This document shows positions 8,541-18,674 of a stretch of 64,000 nt of DNA, piece by piece. The stretch's first letter is position 1. Every line of letters starts with the position of its first letter. The translations under genes and the position numbers were made by a program. The stretch comes from Sphingomonas sp. Leaf9. GTDB taxonomy: Bacteria > Pseudomonadota > Alphaproteobacteria > Sphingomonadales > Sphingomonadaceae. The DNA lies in contig NZ_LMKC01000001.1 of assembly GCF_001421355.1 (NCBI RefSeq), positions 124,001 to 188,000 on the forward strand. The letters are read 5' to 3'. The notes below the pieces were generated by a model that had not been told where the DNA came from, ran no database searches, and saw nothing but the letters and a program-made list of their open reading frames with translations.

Positions 8541-8632
8541 TGGGGGTGTCTTAGCGGGTGGTGGCGGCGGTGTCGCCTGTCGTGCAAATGACCTTTGTCC
8601 GAATGTATCTCAGAAAGGTCCGGCGGACCGGT

Positions 8633-9121
8633 CTACGAAGCGCGTCTGACGCCCCGGTTCCCCGGCAGCGATCGTCGGGCGCAGTCTTGCACGAATGTCT
8701 TCAAGATGGGTGCGGGGCGCAATTCGCGCCGCCATTCTCCCACCGCAAAGACGATACGGTGCTCGGCGGCGCTGATCACCGAGGCCGGCGCGTAGCGGTC
8801 TACTTCGAGCGCATCCCCAGAGGTTGGCAGAGACCAGACCCGATCGTCCACGGTAAGGGTGAATTCTCGCGCGGCCATCGAATAACCGCCTGAGACAAGT
8901 GCGTAGCTCGGAGCGCCTCGGCAAGAGGCAGAGAAAACAGTCTGCTCTTGATCACCCCACCGATAGTCTAGACGAGTCGAGTACCCGTGGTGCTCCGGCC
9001 GGTATTCCCAGCCTGCATCGGAGCCTCCATTGGAGCCTGCGTCCCGACCGACTTCCCCACATGCTGTCGTCAGGATCAGGAACAGTGGCGCCAGAGAAGC
9101 GCACATCGTCCGCTTACGCAT
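8633..9121 (-). CDS. Putative lipoprotein of unknown function
   Basis: A 162-residue protein with an N-terminal signal (LAPLFLILTTAC) and a plausible lipobox Cys at residue 21, followed by a Gly/Ser/Asp-rich tether. The rest is soluble, with WEYRPEHHGY and a Cys pair (Cys67, Cys147) that could form a disulfide. I recognise no family. Its codon use looks less G+C-biased than that of dnaX and the ABC-F gene on either side, so it may be a lineage-specific or recently acquired gene. MCASLAPLF (ATG at 9106) is an alternative start. Confidence 0.6.
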   Translation of the reverse strand: MRKRTMCASLAPLFLILTTACGEVGRDAGSNGGSDAGWEYRPEHHGYSTRLDYRWGDQEQTVFSASCRGAPSYALVSGGYSMAAREFTLTVDDRVWSLPTSGDALEVDRYAPASVISAAEHRIVFAVGEWRRELRPAPILKTFVQDCARRSLPGNRGVRRAS

Positions 9122-9158
9122 AAGCCCCTCGCCGCCATATAGGTTACACCAACAGCAG

Positions 9159-11015
9159 CTACGCCGCCAAAGCCTCCAACGCTTCGTTCGCCTCCATCCA
9201 CTTCGTCTCCGCCACCTCGATCTCGGTATCGAGGCTCGCGCGGCGCTTCATCAGCTGCGCCATGGTCAGCTTCGCCAGTGCCGGGATCGCGTTCCCCGCC
9301 ATCGCCGCGTCCAGCGCATCGCGCTGTTCGGTCAGCCGCGCCAGATCGCGTTCGATCGCCTGCGCGCCCTTCTTCAGCACCTGCGCCTTTTCGCGCGCTT
9401 CGGCGGCGGCCTTGCGGTCGTTCTTCTTGTTGGCCTTGGCCGCCTTTTCCTTCGCCGAATTGCCGAGGATCAGCGCGATATAATCGTCGATCGTCCCGTC
9501 GAACTCCTTCGCGGTCCCCTCATCGACCAGCACCAGGCGGTCGGCGGTCGCCTCCAGCATGTGGCGGTCGTGGCTGACCAACAGCACGCAACCGGTATAG
9601 GCGTTGAGCGCCTGCACCAGCGCTTCACGCGCATCGACGTCCAGGTGGTTGGTCGGTTCGTCGAGGATCAGCATGTGCGGCGCATCCCGCGTAATCAGCG
9701 CCAGCGCCAACCGCGCCCGCTCCCCGCCCGACAGCTTGCCGACCAGCGTGATCGCCTTGTCGCCCGAAAAGCCGAACCGCCCCAGCTGCGCCCGGACAGC
9801 AGCGGGCGACGCGCCCTTCATCTGGCGCGTCATATGCTCCAGCGGGGTGTCGTCGGTGCTCAGCTCCTCCACCTGATACTGGGTGAAATAGCCGACCTTC
9901 ATCTTGCCCGCGGCGTTCATATCGCCGTCCATTGGCGCCAACTGCGCCGCCAGCAGCCGCGCCAGCGTCGTCTTGCCGTTGCCGTTGCGGCCCAACAGCG
10001 CGATGCGATCCTCGGGATCGATGCGCAGGTTCAGCCGCTTGAGGATCGGCGTATCGTTATACCCGACGCTCGCCATGTCGAGCGTGATGAGCGGCGGGCG
10101 CAGCTCGTCGGGATCGGGAAAGTCGAACGACAGGCTGGGGTCCTCCGCCATCGCCGCGATCGGCTTCATCTTGGCGAGGATCTTCAGCCGCGACTGCGCC
10201 TGCTTCGCGGTCGAGGCTCGCGCCGAGTTCTTGGCGACATATTCCTGCAGCTTGGCCCGCTGCGCCGCCTGGTTGACGCGCGCCGCCTCCAGCTGCGCCA
10301 GTCGTTCGGCGCGCTGCTTCTCGAACGCGTCATAGCCGCCCGGATAGAGCGTAATCTTGCCCTGGTGCAGGTGCAGGATATGGTCGACTACGTTGTTCAG
10401 GAAATCGCGTTCGTGGCTGACGACGACGATCGTCGCCTTGTAGCCTTTTAGGAAATCCTCCAGCCACATCACCGCTTCGAGGTCGAGGTGGTTCGACGGT
10501 TCGTCGAGTAGCAGCACATCGGGTTGGCTGAACAGCAACGCCGCCAGCGCCACGCGCATCCGCCAGCCACCCGAATAGCTCTCCAGCGGCCGCTGCTGCA
10601 TTTCCTCGTCGAAGCCGAGGCCAACGAGAATGCGCGCCGCCCGCGCCGGCGCGCCATAGGCGTCGATCGCCAGCAGCCGTTCGTGGATATCGCCCAGCCG
10701 GTCGGGATCGGTCACCGTCTCTGCATCGTGCATCAGCCTGGCGCGCTCGACATCGGCCTCCAGCACGGTGTCGAACGGCGTCGCCTCGCCCGCCGGTGCT
10801 TCCTGCGCGACATAGCCGAGCCGCGAACCGCGCGGCATTTCGGCGGTGCCGTTGTCGGGTTCGAGTTGCCCGGCGATCACCCGCACCAGCGTCGACTTGC
10901 CCGCGCCATTGCGCCCGATCAGCCCGACCCGGCTGCCCGGAGGCAGCGCCGCACTGGCATTGTCGAGGATCGTCCGCCCGCCCAGGCGCACCGTGATACC
11001 GTTCAGATTGAGCAT
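9159..11015 (-). CDS. ABC-F family ATPase (ribosome-associated, YheS/Uup-like)
   Basis: Soluble ABC protein with two nucleotide-binding domains and no membrane segments; ABC-F proteins act on the ribosome. The first domain has GRNGAGKST, signature YSGGWRMR and LLLDEPSNHLD; the second has GRNGNGKTT, LSGGERAR and LILDEPTNHLD. The linker between them is rich in Ala, Arg and Gln (about residues 230-290). A Lys-rich segment and C-terminal coiled coil follow from about residue 530. The start at 11015 (MLNLNGITVRLGG) matches the family; the open frame extends upstream without coding character. Length (618 aa) and linker resemble YheS more than EttA. Confidence 0.9.
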   Translation of the reverse strand: MLNLNGITVRLGGRTILDNASAALPPGSRVGLIGRNGAGKSTLVRVIAGQLEPDNGTAEMPRGSRLGYVAQEAPAGEATPFDTVLEADVERARLMHDAETVTDPDRLGDIHERLLAIDAYGAPARAARILVGLGFDEEMQQRPLESYSGGWRMRVALAALLFSQPDVLLLDEPSNHLDLEAVMWLEDFLKGYKATIVVVSHERDFLNNVVDHILHLHQGKITLYPGGYDAFEKQRAERLAQLEAARVNQAAQRAKLQEYVAKNSARASTAKQAQSRLKILAKMKPIAAMAEDPSLSFDFPDPDELRPPLITLDMASVGYNDTPILKRLNLRIDPEDRIALLGRNGNGKTTLARLLAAQLAPMDGDMNAAGKMKVGYFTQYQVEELSTDDTPLEHMTRQMKGASPAAVRAQLGRFGFSGDKAITLVGKLSGGERARLALALITRDAPHMLILDEPTNHLDVDAREALVQALNAYTGCVLLVSHDRHMLEATADRLVLVDEGTAKEFDGTIDDYIALILGNSAKEKAAKANKKNDRKAAAEAREKAQVLKKGAQAIERDLARLTEQRDALDAAMAGNAIPALAKLTMAQLMKRRASLDTEIEVAETKWMEANEALEALAA

Positions 11016-11432
11016 GGGCGGGCGCGTAGCAGTTTTTGCCGCGTTTGCGAAGAGCGGCGCGGAAGGCGCTTTCCTACATGGCACCGCCCCGCCATGATCC
11101 GCCCCGGCCGCATGGCGCGCCCGCTCTTTGACAGGTCCGATCGCCTGCGCGCGCTGCACGAGCCGCGCGCATTCCTATGCCCCAGGCGTCAACCCAGCAG
11201 TGGCTGGAGTCACCCTCGATACGGGCCAAGGACAAGGTTCACGGCTGCTGAAGCGATCGTTATTGCAACTGAATAGCAGCGCCGCACGAATTGCTTCGCG
11301 AGTGTGAACTTAGTGAACTTTGGCCGCTGGCCACCGATCCGCACCAAGGCCCGCCACGGGCAAAGCCCGTGTCGTCGGACGGCGCTCGACGCGCCGCCGG
11401 CCGGCCGCGCCGCATGGCTCGGCCTAGCTGCG
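11016..11432. other. Intergenic region, 417 bp, with one short hairpin
   Basis: No convincing gene in either direction. CACGGGC and GCCCGTG form a perfect 7-bp stem with an AAA loop at 11355-11371, a compact hairpin without a T run. TTGACA occurs at about 11127 on the plus strand, but I find no matching -10 or downstream gene. It holds the promoter region of the ABC-F gene and the 3' side of the acyl-CoA ligase gene. Confidence 0.5.
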
Positions 11433-13160
11433 CTACGCCTGGGCCGGCGCGGCAAACATCTGGCGCAGCTCGCTTTTCAAAATCTTCCCATTGGCGTTCC
11501 GCGGCAGCACCGTGTCGGAAAACCGCACCATCACCGGCACCTTGAAGCCGGCAAGCCGCGCACGAACAAAGTCTTGCAACTCGCCCTCGCTCGCCTCGCA
11601 GCCGGGGCACAGGTGAACGACGGCCGCCGGCACCTCGCCCAGCACCCGGTCGGGCACGCCGACCAGCGCAGCGTCGGTGACCGACGGATGCGCGTACAGC
11701 ACGTCCTCGACCTCGATCGAATAGATATTCTCACCCCCGCGGATGATGATGTCCTTCGCCCGGTCGACGATGGTGCAGAACCCCTCCTCGTCCAGCCGCG
11801 CGAGGTCGCCGGTCCGGACCCAGCCGTCGATGAAGGTCTGCGCGGTCTCCTCCGGTGCATTCCAGTATCCGCGCACGATCATCGGTCCCCGCGCCCATAG
11901 CTCGCCGACCGCCCCCACCGGCTGTTCAGACACGCCATCGGGGCCGACGATCTTCAGGTCGGCGACCGGCACCGGCGCACCGCAGCTGGTCGGGCGCGCC
12001 AGATAATCCTCGCCGACATGCTGGGTGACGGTCGCCATCGTCTCGGTCATGCCCCAGCCATGGCCGGGCAGCGCGCCGAACACCTCGTAGATGCGCTTCA
12101 CCAGGTCGGGCGCGGACGGCGCGCCGCCATATTGCACGACCTCCAGCGACGACAGGTCGTGGTTCGCGCGATCGGGATGCTCCAGCAACTGCCACGCGAT
12201 CGTCGGCACGCCGCCGGTCACCTGCACCCGCTCCCGCTCGATCAGCTTGAGCGCCTCGCCCGCATCCCATTTGCGCATCAGCACCAATGTCGTGCCGCCA
12301 GCCAGCGCCCCCATCAACGACGCGCTGCACGCGGTCACATGAAAGAACGGGATGACCAGCAACCCGACCTTCGGTTGCGGCTCGGGCGGCATCTCACCCC
12401 GCCGCAAATAGGATCGCGCGGCGACATAGGCCGCCGACAGGATATTGGTCGACAGGTTGCGATGCGTGCCCAGCGCCCCCTTCGGCCGCCCGGTCGTGCC
12501 GCTGGTGTAAAAGATCGTTGCCGGATCGTCAGGCGCGATCACGACGTCGGGCAGCGGCACCTCGGGCAAGGTCGCATAACCGGCACAATCGCCGATCACG
12601 TCCTCCAACCGCCGCTCGATACCGCTTAGCGGCACCCGCGCCCGCGCGACGACGACCTGCTCCAGCCCCGACATCGCGCCATAATCGCCACCCAGCCGAT
12701 CGTGCCGCTGGCGGTCGACGATCAACACCCGCGCACCCGAATCATTGACGCCGTACGCCAGCTCCTGCGGGCTCCACCACGCGTTGAGCGGCACGCAGAT
12801 CGCCCCCGTCGCCACGATCGCGAAGAAGGCGACCGGCCATTCGGGCATGTTGCGCATGGCCAGCGCCACCCGGTCGCCCTTGCCGACCCCCATCGCGCCC
12901 AACTCGGCGGCCAGTGTCGCGATGGCGCGATATTGCGCGTCATAGGTAACGCGCTGCTCCTCGTGGATCGTCGCCAGCCGGTCGCCATGGGTGCGCGACA
13001 GCGCGATCAGCTGCGTCAGGTTGGCCGGCGCATTCTTCCAGACGCGCGTCTCGATCCCGTCGATCGTGGCGCTGTCCATCTCGAACGGCTGGCCCGGCGC
13101 GGTCAGCGCGGCCTGCACCTGCGCCATCGACATGCGCGGCCAGTCGGACGGCACCGCCAT
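11433..13160 (-). CDS. AMP-dependent acyl-CoA synthetase
   Basis: ANL-superfamily ligase that activates a carboxylic acid to its acyl-CoA through an acyl-adenylate. The 575-residue protein has the P-loop-like motif YTSGTTGRPKG, the A5 motif GHGWGMTET, the A7 motif GWVRTGDLARLDEEG and the catalytic A10 Lys in PRNANGKILKSEL. The start at 13160 (MAVPSDWP) is preferred over 13181. It is divergent from the beta-oxidation operon starting at 13342, so it probably supplies its CoA thioester. The chain length or ring system of the substrate cannot be read from the sequence. Confidence 0.9.
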   Translation of the reverse strand: MAVPSDWPRMSMAQVQAALTAPGQPFEMDSATIDGIETRVWKNAPANLTQLIALSRTHGDRLATIHEEQRVTYDAQYRAIATLAAELGAMGVGKGDRVALAMRNMPEWPVAFFAIVATGAICVPLNAWWSPQELAYGVNDSGARVLIVDRQRHDRLGGDYGAMSGLEQVVVARARVPLSGIERRLEDVIGDCAGYATLPEVPLPDVVIAPDDPATIFYTSGTTGRPKGALGTHRNLSTNILSAAYVAARSYLRRGEMPPEPQPKVGLLVIPFFHVTACSASLMGALAGGTTLVLMRKWDAGEALKLIERERVQVTGGVPTIAWQLLEHPDRANHDLSSLEVVQYGGAPSAPDLVKRIYEVFGALPGHGWGMTETMATVTQHVGEDYLARPTSCGAPVPVADLKIVGPDGVSEQPVGAVGELWARGPMIVRGYWNAPEETAQTFIDGWVRTGDLARLDEEGFCTIVDRAKDIIIRGGENIYSIEVEDVLYAHPSVTDAALVGVPDRVLGEVPAAVVHLCPGCEASEGELQDFVRARLAGFKVPVMVRFSDTVLPRNANGKILKSELRQMFAAPAQA

Positions 13161-13254
13161 CGTTGCTTCGTCACCTGCCACGCAACCGCTCCCGCACTAT
13201 TGTCGAAGGTCGGGTTTGCCCCGCCGCTCCGCTTTTCGATGCTGCGCACTATTG

Positions 13255-13277
13255 ATTGTCGTTCCGCGAAAGGCAAT
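13255..13277. promoter_or_regulatory. Imperfect palindrome between divergent ligase and beta-oxidation operon
   Basis: ATTG-n-C-n-TTC and GAA-n-G-n-CAAT form symmetric arms in the 181-bp divergent promoter region. This spacing is typical of dimeric HTH regulators such as TetR or FadR types. No regulator gene is directly adjacent, so the binding protein is unknown. Confidence 0.35.
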
Positions 13278-13341
13278 AGAATGCGGCAACACTGCCGGCG
13301 TTTAGAAGGACCGGTATGGCAACCTATGGAGAAGGCCCGAC

Positions 13342-15366
13342 ATGTCCGTGACCACCGAACGCCATGGCGACGTCCTGGTCGTACTGGCCGACAATCCGCC
13401 GGTAAACGCCCTGTCGGCCGCCGTCCGCACCGGGCTGAAAGCCGCGATCGAGCAAGCCGCCGCCGACGATGCGGTGCGCGCGGTCGTCATCGCCTGCGCC
13501 GGGCGGACCTTCTTCGCCGGGGCCGACATCACCGAATTCGGCAAGCCGCCGGTCGAACCGATGCTGCCCACGCTGGTCGACCAGATCGAGGCATCGGACA
13601 AGCCGGTCGTCGCCGCGATCCATGGCACGGCGCTGGGCGGCGGGTGCGAGGTCGCGATCGCCAGCCATTATCGCATCGCGGTGCCCAGCGCGAAGCTCGG
13701 CACGCCCGAGGTGAAGCTCGGCCTGCTCCCCGGCGCCGGCGGCACCCAGCGCCTGCCGCGTCTGGCCGGCGTCTCGGTCGCGCTGGAGATGGTGGCGAAG
13801 GGCGATCCAATTTCGGCGAAGAAGGCGCTGGACGCCGGCATCGTCGACCGGCTGGCCGGCGAGGACAGCCTGCTCGCCGACGCCATCGCCTTCGCCCGCG
13901 ACGTCGCCGACGTCCGCCCCATCCCCCGCGCGTCCGGACGCTCGCTTTCGCCCGATCCGGAAGCCGTCGCCGCGTTCGAACAGGCGAACGCCCGCCGCTT
14001 CCGGGGCTTCGACGCCCCCGCCGCCAACATCGCCTGCATCGTGAAGGCGACCGAAACCCCCTATGCCGAGGGGGCGGAGTTCGAACGGCAGCAGTTCATG
14101 CAGCTGATGTTCGGCGTCCAATCGGCCGCACAGCGCCACATCTTCTTCGCCGAGCGCAAGGCATCGAAGATCGACGGGATCGCCGACGACGTGAAGCTCC
14201 GCCCGATCCACCGGGTCGGCATCATCGGCGCAGGCACGATGGGCGGCGGCATTGCGATGAACTTCCTGTCCGCCGGCATCCCCGTGACCATCGTCGAGAT
14301 GCAGCAGGACGCGCTCGACCGCGGCACCGCGACCATCCGCAAGAATTACGACGCGACCGCTGCCAAGGGGCGGATGAAGCCCGAACAGGTCGACCAGGCG
14401 ATGGGCCTGCTCACCCCCTCGCTCGACCTGACCGCGCTGGCCGATGTCGATCTGGTGATCGAGGCGGTGTATGAGGAAATGTCGGTCAAGCAGGACATTT
14501 TCGGGAAGCTGGACGCGATCTGCAAACCCGGTGCGATCCTGGCATCCAACACCAGCTATCTCGACGTCAACGTCATCGCGGGCGCGACGAAGCGGCCGCA
14601 GGACGTGGTGGGCCTGCATTTCTTCTCGCCCGCCAACGTCATGAAACTGCTGGAGATCGTGCGCGGCGATGCCACCGCCGACGATGTGCTGGCGACCGCC
14701 ATGGCGCTGGCGAAGAAGATCCGTAAGGTCGCGGTGATCGCCGGCGTCTGCCACGGCTTCATCGGCAACCGCATGCTGGAGCCACGCCAGGTCGAGGCGA
14801 TGAAGCTGCTGCTGGAGGGCGCGACGCCCGAACAGGTCGATCGCGTCCATGTCGCGTTCGGCATGCCGATGGGGCCGTTCCAGATGGCCGACCTGGCCGG
14901 CGTCGACATCGGCTGGCACCGCGACCCCAACCGGATCGAAAACCTGCGCGACGCCCTCGCTGCGGAGGGCCGCTGGGGCCAGAAGAAGCAGGCCGGCTTT
15001 TACGATTATGATGCCAAGCGCACGCCATCGAACAGCCCGCGCGTCGCCGAGATCATCGACGATTTCCGCCAGCGGACCAACACCCCGCAGCACGACGTGA
15101 CCGATCAGGAGATCGTCGAGCGCACGCTCTACACCATGGTCAACGAAGGCGCGAAGATCCTGGAGGAGGGCAAGGCGCAGCGCGCCTCCGATATCGATGT
15201 CGTCTGGATCTATGGTTATGGCTGGCCGGTCTATCGCGGCGGGCCGATGTTCTGGGCCGATACCGAAGGGTTGAAGAAGATCGTCGAGGGCCTCGACCGC
15301 CACGGCTTCGAGGTCTCCCCGCTGCTGCGCGAAAAGGCCGAACAGGGCGGGAGGTTCTCGGCATGA
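13342..15366 (+). CDS. Bifunctional enoyl-CoA hydratase / 3-hydroxyacyl-CoA dehydrogenase
   Basis: FadB/FadJ-like beta-oxidation enzyme (674 aa): hydrates enoyl-CoA, then oxidises the 3-hydroxyacyl-CoA with NAD. The N-terminal crotonase domain keeps both catalytic glutamates (GGGCEVA and [14 protein letters not shown]). The second domain starts with the Rossmann motif [11 protein letters not shown] at about residue 293 and has the catalytic-His motif [19 protein letters not shown] ribosome site precedes the ATG at 13342. It heads a four-gene plus-strand operon; its stop overlaps the next start (ATGA). Without a thiolase here, the last step must be encoded elsewhere. Confidence 0.93.
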   Translation: MSVTTERHGDVLVVLADNPPVNALSAAVRTGLKAAIEQAAADDAVRAVVIACAGRTFFAGADITEFGKPPVEPMLPTLVDQIEASDKPVVAAIHGTALGGGCEVAIASHYRIAVPSAKLGTPEVKLGLLPGAGGTQRLPRLAGVSVALEMVAKGDPISAKKALDAGIVDRLAGEDSLLADAIAFARDVADVRPIPRASGRSLSPDPEAVAAFEQANARRFRGFDAPAANIACIVKATETPYAEGAEFERQQFMQLMFGVQSAAQRHIFFAERKASKIDGIADDVKLRPIHRVGIIGAGTMGGGIAMNFLSAGIPVTIVEMQQDALDRGTATIRKNYDATAAKGRMKPEQVDQAMGLLTPSLDLTALADVDLVIEAVYEEMSVKQDIFGKLDAICKPGAILASNTSYLDVNVIAGATKRPQDVVGLHFFSPANVMKLLEIVRGDATADDVLATAMALAKKIRKVAVIAGVCHGFIGNRMLEPRQVEAMKLLLEGATPEQVDRVHVAFGMPMGPFQMADLAGVDIGWHRDPNRIENLRDALAAEGRWGQKKQAGFYDYDAKRTPSNSPRVAEIIDDFRQRTNTPQHDVTDQEIVERTLYTMVNEGAKILEEGKAQRASDIDVVWIYGYGWPVYRGGPMFWADTEGLKKIVEGLDRHGFEVSPLLREKAEQGGRFSA

Positions 15367-16541
15367 GCGACCTCGCCCAATTCCGCGGCGACACCCGTGC
15401 GTGGCTGGAGGAGAACTGCCCGCCCTCGATGCGCGAGCCGGTTCGTGCGGACAGGGACGTGACCTGGGGCGGGCGCAATCCGACCTACGCCAATCCCGAC
15501 CAGAAGCTCTGGCTCGACCGGATGGCGGCGCGCGGCTGGACCGTGCCCGACTGGCCGACGGCCTATGGCGGCGGCGGCCTGTCGCCGGCAGAAGCGAAGA
15601 TATTGCGCGAGGAAATGGCGGCAATACATGCTCGCAACCCGCTCTATTCGTTCGGCATCTCGATGCTCGGCCCCGCGCTCCTCAAATACGGGACCGAGGC
15701 GCAGAAGCAGGAGCATCTGCCCAAGATCGCCCGCGGTGAAATCCGCTGGTGCCAGGGCTATAGCGAACCCGGCGCCGGCTCCGACCTCGCCGGGCTCCAA
15801 ACCAGCGCGGTCGACGATGGCGACGACTTCATCGTCAACGGGCAGAAGGTGTGGACCAGCTATGCCGACAAGGCGGACTGGATTTTCTGCCTCGTCCGTA
15901 CCGACCGTACGACCAAGCAGGCCGGGATCAGCTTCCTGCTGTTCGACATGGCCTCGCCCGGCGTCACCACCCGCCCGATCAAGCTGATCTCCGGCAATTC
16001 GCCCTTTTGCGAAACCTTTTTCGACGATGTGCGCGTGCCCAAGGCCAATCTGGTCGGCGAACTGAACAAGGGCTGGGACGTCGCCAAATATCTGCTCGGC
16101 CATGAACGGGAGATGATTTCCGGCATGGGGCTGACCGACGATCGCCCGCTGATCGATCGCGCCGTGGCGACGGTCGGGCTGGACGCGCAAGGCCGGCTGG
16201 CCGACCCGATGCTCCGCGCGGCGATCGCGACGTTCGACGTCCGCGCCCGCGCCTTCGCCGCCATGTCCGAACGTTTCCGCGACGAACTGAAGGCCAACCG
16301 TGCGCACCCTGCCCAGCCCAGCATGATGAAATATGTCGGGACCGAGCTGAACAAGACCCGCCACGAACTGACGATGGCGGCGGGCGGCAGCGACCTGCTC
16401 GAATGGGAGGGTGCCGACAGCAACGACGGGGCCGCCGCCCGCACATGGCTGCGGACCAAGGCCAATTCGATCGAGGGCGGCACGTCCGAAATCCAGCTCA
16501 ACATCGTCGCGCGTCGTATCCTCGACCTGCCGACCCAGTGA
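15363..16541 (+). CDS. Acyl-CoA dehydrogenase, catalytic-type subunit
   Basis: Flavin enzyme that introduces the alpha-beta double bond into an acyl-CoA (392 aa). It shows the FAD/substrate motif [17 protein letters not shown] and a C-terminal [19 protein letters not shown]. That segment has Glu at the position of the catalytic base in the YEGT region of MCAD-type enzymes. It overlaps the preceding gene by 4 bases and is followed 22 bp later by a second, shorter acyl-CoA dehydrogenase gene. Paired genes of this kind often encode one heteromeric enzyme (known for steroid side-chain FadE pairs); here that is inference. Confidence 0.92.
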   Translation: MSDLAQFRGDTRAWLEENCPPSMREPVRADRDVTWGGRNPTYANPDQKLWLDRMAARGWTVPDWPTAYGGGGLSPAEAKILREEMAAIHARNPLYSFGISMLGPALLKYGTEAQKQEHLPKIARGEIRWCQGYSEPGAGSDLAGLQTSAVDDGDDFIVNGQKVWTSYADKADWIFCLVRTDRTTKQAGISFLLFDMASPGVTTRPIKLISGNSPFCETFFDDVRVPKANLVGELNKGWDVAKYLLGHEREMISGMGLTDDRPLIDRAVATVGLDAQGRLADPMLRAAIATFDVRARAFAAMSERFRDELKANRAHPAQPSMMKYVGTELNKTRHELTMAAGGSDLLEWEGADSNDGAAARTWLRTKANSIEGGTSEIQLNIVARRILDLPTQ

Positions 16542-16563
16542 CCTTCTGCCAGGAATTGCCACC

Positions 16564-17688
16564 ATGCCCCTGTTTCTGAACGAAGATCAGACGATGCTCG
16601 CCGACACCGCGCGCGAGTTTTTGAGCGAAGCCGCCCCGGTCGCGCACCTGCGCACGTTGCGCGATGCCAACGATCCGACCGGGTTCGACCGCGACCTGTG
16701 GGCGAAGTTCGCCGAGATGGGCTTTACCGGCATGATGGTGCCCGAAAGCGCCGGCGGGCTGGGCCTCGGCCATGTCGAGGCCGGGATCGTGCTGGAGGAG
16801 ATCGGTCGCAACCTGTCGCCCTCCCCCTTCCTCACCACCTCGGTCGCCGCCGTCGCCGCGCTGACCGGGACGACGGCGGGCGAGCGTTGGCTGCCCGCAA
16901 TCGCCGTCGGCAAGACCGTCGCGGCGCTCGCCATCGACGAGCGCGCCAAGCATGACGACCGCATCGCCCTGAAGGCCGAGCGCGCCGGCAACGGCTTCCG
17001 CCTGTCGGGCACCAAGCAGTTCGTGACCCACGGCCATGTCGCCGACCTGATCCTCGTCGTCGCCCGCACCGCCGGCAGCGCGGAGGACAAGGACGGCCTG
17101 ACCCTGTTCGCGCTCCCCGCCGACACGCCGGGCCTGACCGCCGATCCGCGCCGGCTGGTCGACAGCAGCATCGCCGCGCGGCTGACCTTCGATGTGATGG
17201 TCGATGGCGACGCGGTGGTCGGCGACGTCGATGGCGGCGGCACCCCGCTTGCCCGCCTGCTGTCCGCCGCCCGCACCGGCGCTGCGGCGGAGTCGCTCGG
17301 GGTCGGTGACGGCGCCGCCACCCGCACGCTCGACTATCTGCGCCAGCGCAAGCAATTCGGCCAGACCATCGGCAGCTTCCAGGCGCTGCAACACCGCGCC
17401 GCGCACCTCTATTCGGAACTGGAGGTCGCCCGCGCCGCCGTGCTGAAGGCGCAGCAGCTGCTTGATGACGCGCATGCCGATGCCGACCTCGCCGTATCGG
17501 TGGCCAAGGCAATGGCCGGCATGGCCGCCACGCTGTCGGTGCAGGAGGCGGTGCAGATGCATGGCGGCATCGGCATGACCGACGCGGCGGACATCGGCTT
17601 CTTCATGAAGCGCGCCCGCGTCCTGACCGAGATGTTCGGCGATATCGGCTATCACGGCGACCGCGTGGCCCGCGCCGGGGGCTATTGA
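16564..17688 (+). CDS. Acyl-CoA dehydrogenase-like protein lacking the usual catalytic Glu
   Basis: A 374-residue member of the acyl-CoA dehydrogenase family. The flavin-side and dimer motifs are present (LDYLRQRKQFGQTIGSFQALQHR; VQMHGGIGMTDAADIGFFMKRA). Where catalytic enzymes read YEGT(S/A)xIQ it reads TEMFGDIGYHGD, without that Glu. It probably partners the dehydrogenase encoded immediately upstream as an alpha2-beta2 enzyme, as in FadE-type heterotetramers. The start at 16564 follows AGGAATTGCC. Its stop shares one base with the next ATG (TGATG). Confidence 0.88.
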   Translation: MPLFLNEDQTMLADTAREFLSEAAPVAHLRTLRDANDPTGFDRDLWAKFAEMGFTGMMVPESAGGLGLGHVEAGIVLEEIGRNLSPSPFLTTSVAAVAALTGTTAGERWLPAIAVGKTVAALAIDERAKHDDRIALKAERAGNGFRLSGTKQFVTHGHVADLILVVARTAGSAEDKDGLTLFALPADTPGLTADPRRLVDSSIAARLTFDVMVDGDAVVGDVDGGGTPLARLLSAARTGAAAESLGVGDGAATRTLDYLRQRKQFGQTIGSFQALQHRAAHLYSELEVARAAVLKAQQLLDDAHADADLAVSVAKAMAGMAATLSVQEAVQMHGGIGMTDAADIGFFMKRARVLTEMFGDIGYHGDRVARAGGY

Positions 17689-18560
17689 TGGAGCCGACGC
17701 CTGCCGACCTGATCGCCGGCCTGACCCGCCTGCTCGATATCGAGGAGATCGATACCGACCTGTATCGCGGCGCCCGCAATCCCGGCGGGGTCGGTCGCGT
17801 GTTCGGCGGACAGGTGATCGCACAGGCGTTGCAGGCCGCCCAGCGTTCGATCGGCGGGGACAAGATCGCCCATTCGCTCCACGCCTATTTCCTGCGGGCG
17901 GGGGATGAGCAGCATCCGATCGTCTACCGCGTGGTCCGCGATTTCGCCGGGCGCAGCTTCGCCAACGCCCGCGTCATTGCGATGCAGCGCGGACAGGCGA
18001 TCCTGAACATGGCGGCGTCGTTCCAGCTGCCCGAAGACGGCCTCACGCATCAGGACGCGATGCCCGACGTACCGCCGCCGGAGGCGCTGCCGACCGACCG
18101 CGACCTGCGCGAGGCGATGCAGGACCGCATCCCCGAGAAATATCGCCGCCTGTTCCTGCGCGCCCGCCCGATCGAAATCCGCCCGGTCGAGGCGGAGCAC
18201 TGGACCGACCCGACCCGCCGCGTGCCGCTGCAACATGGCTGGTTCCGCGCCGCCGCGCCGATCGGCGACGACATGACGCTGCACCGCGCGATCCTGGCCT
18301 ATGCCAGCGACATGATGCTGCTCGGCACCTGCATGTTGCCCCACGGCATCCACTGGATGATGGACAAGGTGCAGACCGCCAGCCTCGACCATGCGCTATG
18401 GCTGCACGAGCCGTTCCGCGCCGACGACTGGCTGCTTTACCAGACCGACAGCCCCTGGGCGGGCCACGCCCGCGGCTTCAACCGCGGCCGCTTCTTCAGC
18501 CGCGACGGACGATTGGTTGCAAGCGTCGCGCAGGAGGGACTGGTCCGGGTACGGGAATAG
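17688..18560 (+). CDS. tesB: Acyl-CoA thioesterase II (TesB-like)
   Basis: Double-hotdog thioesterase that hydrolyses acyl-CoA to free acid and CoA (290 aa). It has RVFGGQVIAQALQAAQRSI near the N-terminus and, in the second hotdog, LAYASDMMLLGT with the Asp expected in the TesB Asp-Thr-Gln set. SLDHALWLHEPFRADDWLLY and ARGFNRGRFFSRDGRLVAS complete the usual C-terminal half. The ATG at 17688 overlaps the previous stop by one base. Last gene of the operon; it may release CoA from dead-end intermediates. Confidence 0.92.
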   Translation: MEPTPADLIAGLTRLLDIEEIDTDLYRGARNPGGVGRVFGGQVIAQALQAAQRSIGGDKIAHSLHAYFLRAGDEQHPIVYRVVRDFAGRSFANARVIAMQRGQAILNMAASFQLPEDGLTHQDAMPDVPPPEALPTDRDLREAMQDRIPEKYRRLFLRARPIEIRPVEAEHWTDPTRRVPLQHGWFRAAAPIGDDMTLHRAILAYASDMMLLGTCMLPHGIHWMMDKVQTASLDHALWLHEPFRADDWLLYQTDSPWAGHARGFNRGRFFSRDGRLVASVAQEGLVRVRE

Positions 18561-18574
18561 CGCATCCCATTGCG

Positions 18575-18664
18575 ATCGTGCCCCGCGCAGGCGGGGGCCC
18601 AGGATTACTCTGTCCCGAAGCTGCTATTTGCCGCCCTAGGCTCCCGCCTGCGCGGGAGCACGAT
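18575..18664. repeat. Inverted pair of REP-like palindromes
   Basis: Copy 1 (18575-18603, core CCCCGCGCAGGCGGGG) and copy 2 (18635-18664, core CTCCCGCCTGCGCGGGAG) are near reverse complements about 30 bp apart, each flanked by CGTG or CACG and CCCAGG or CCTAGG. They lie between the convergent tesB and catalase-family genes. Confidence 0.8.
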
Positions 18665-18674
18665 TTGGGCTGGT

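Noticed and set aside
8541..8632. SRP RNA gene near dnaX
   Set aside because: I looked for the conserved GGAAGCAGC-type core near dnaX-ybaB on both strands and did not find it.
9030..11276. Long plus-strand ORFs opposite the ABC-F gene
   Set aside because: Arg/Gln/His-rich shadows; the minus strand encodes two complete ABC domains.
13324..15624. 766-aa minus-strand ORF opposite the beta-oxidation gene
   Set aside because: Shadow frame; plus strand carries clear hydratase and dehydrogenase motifs.
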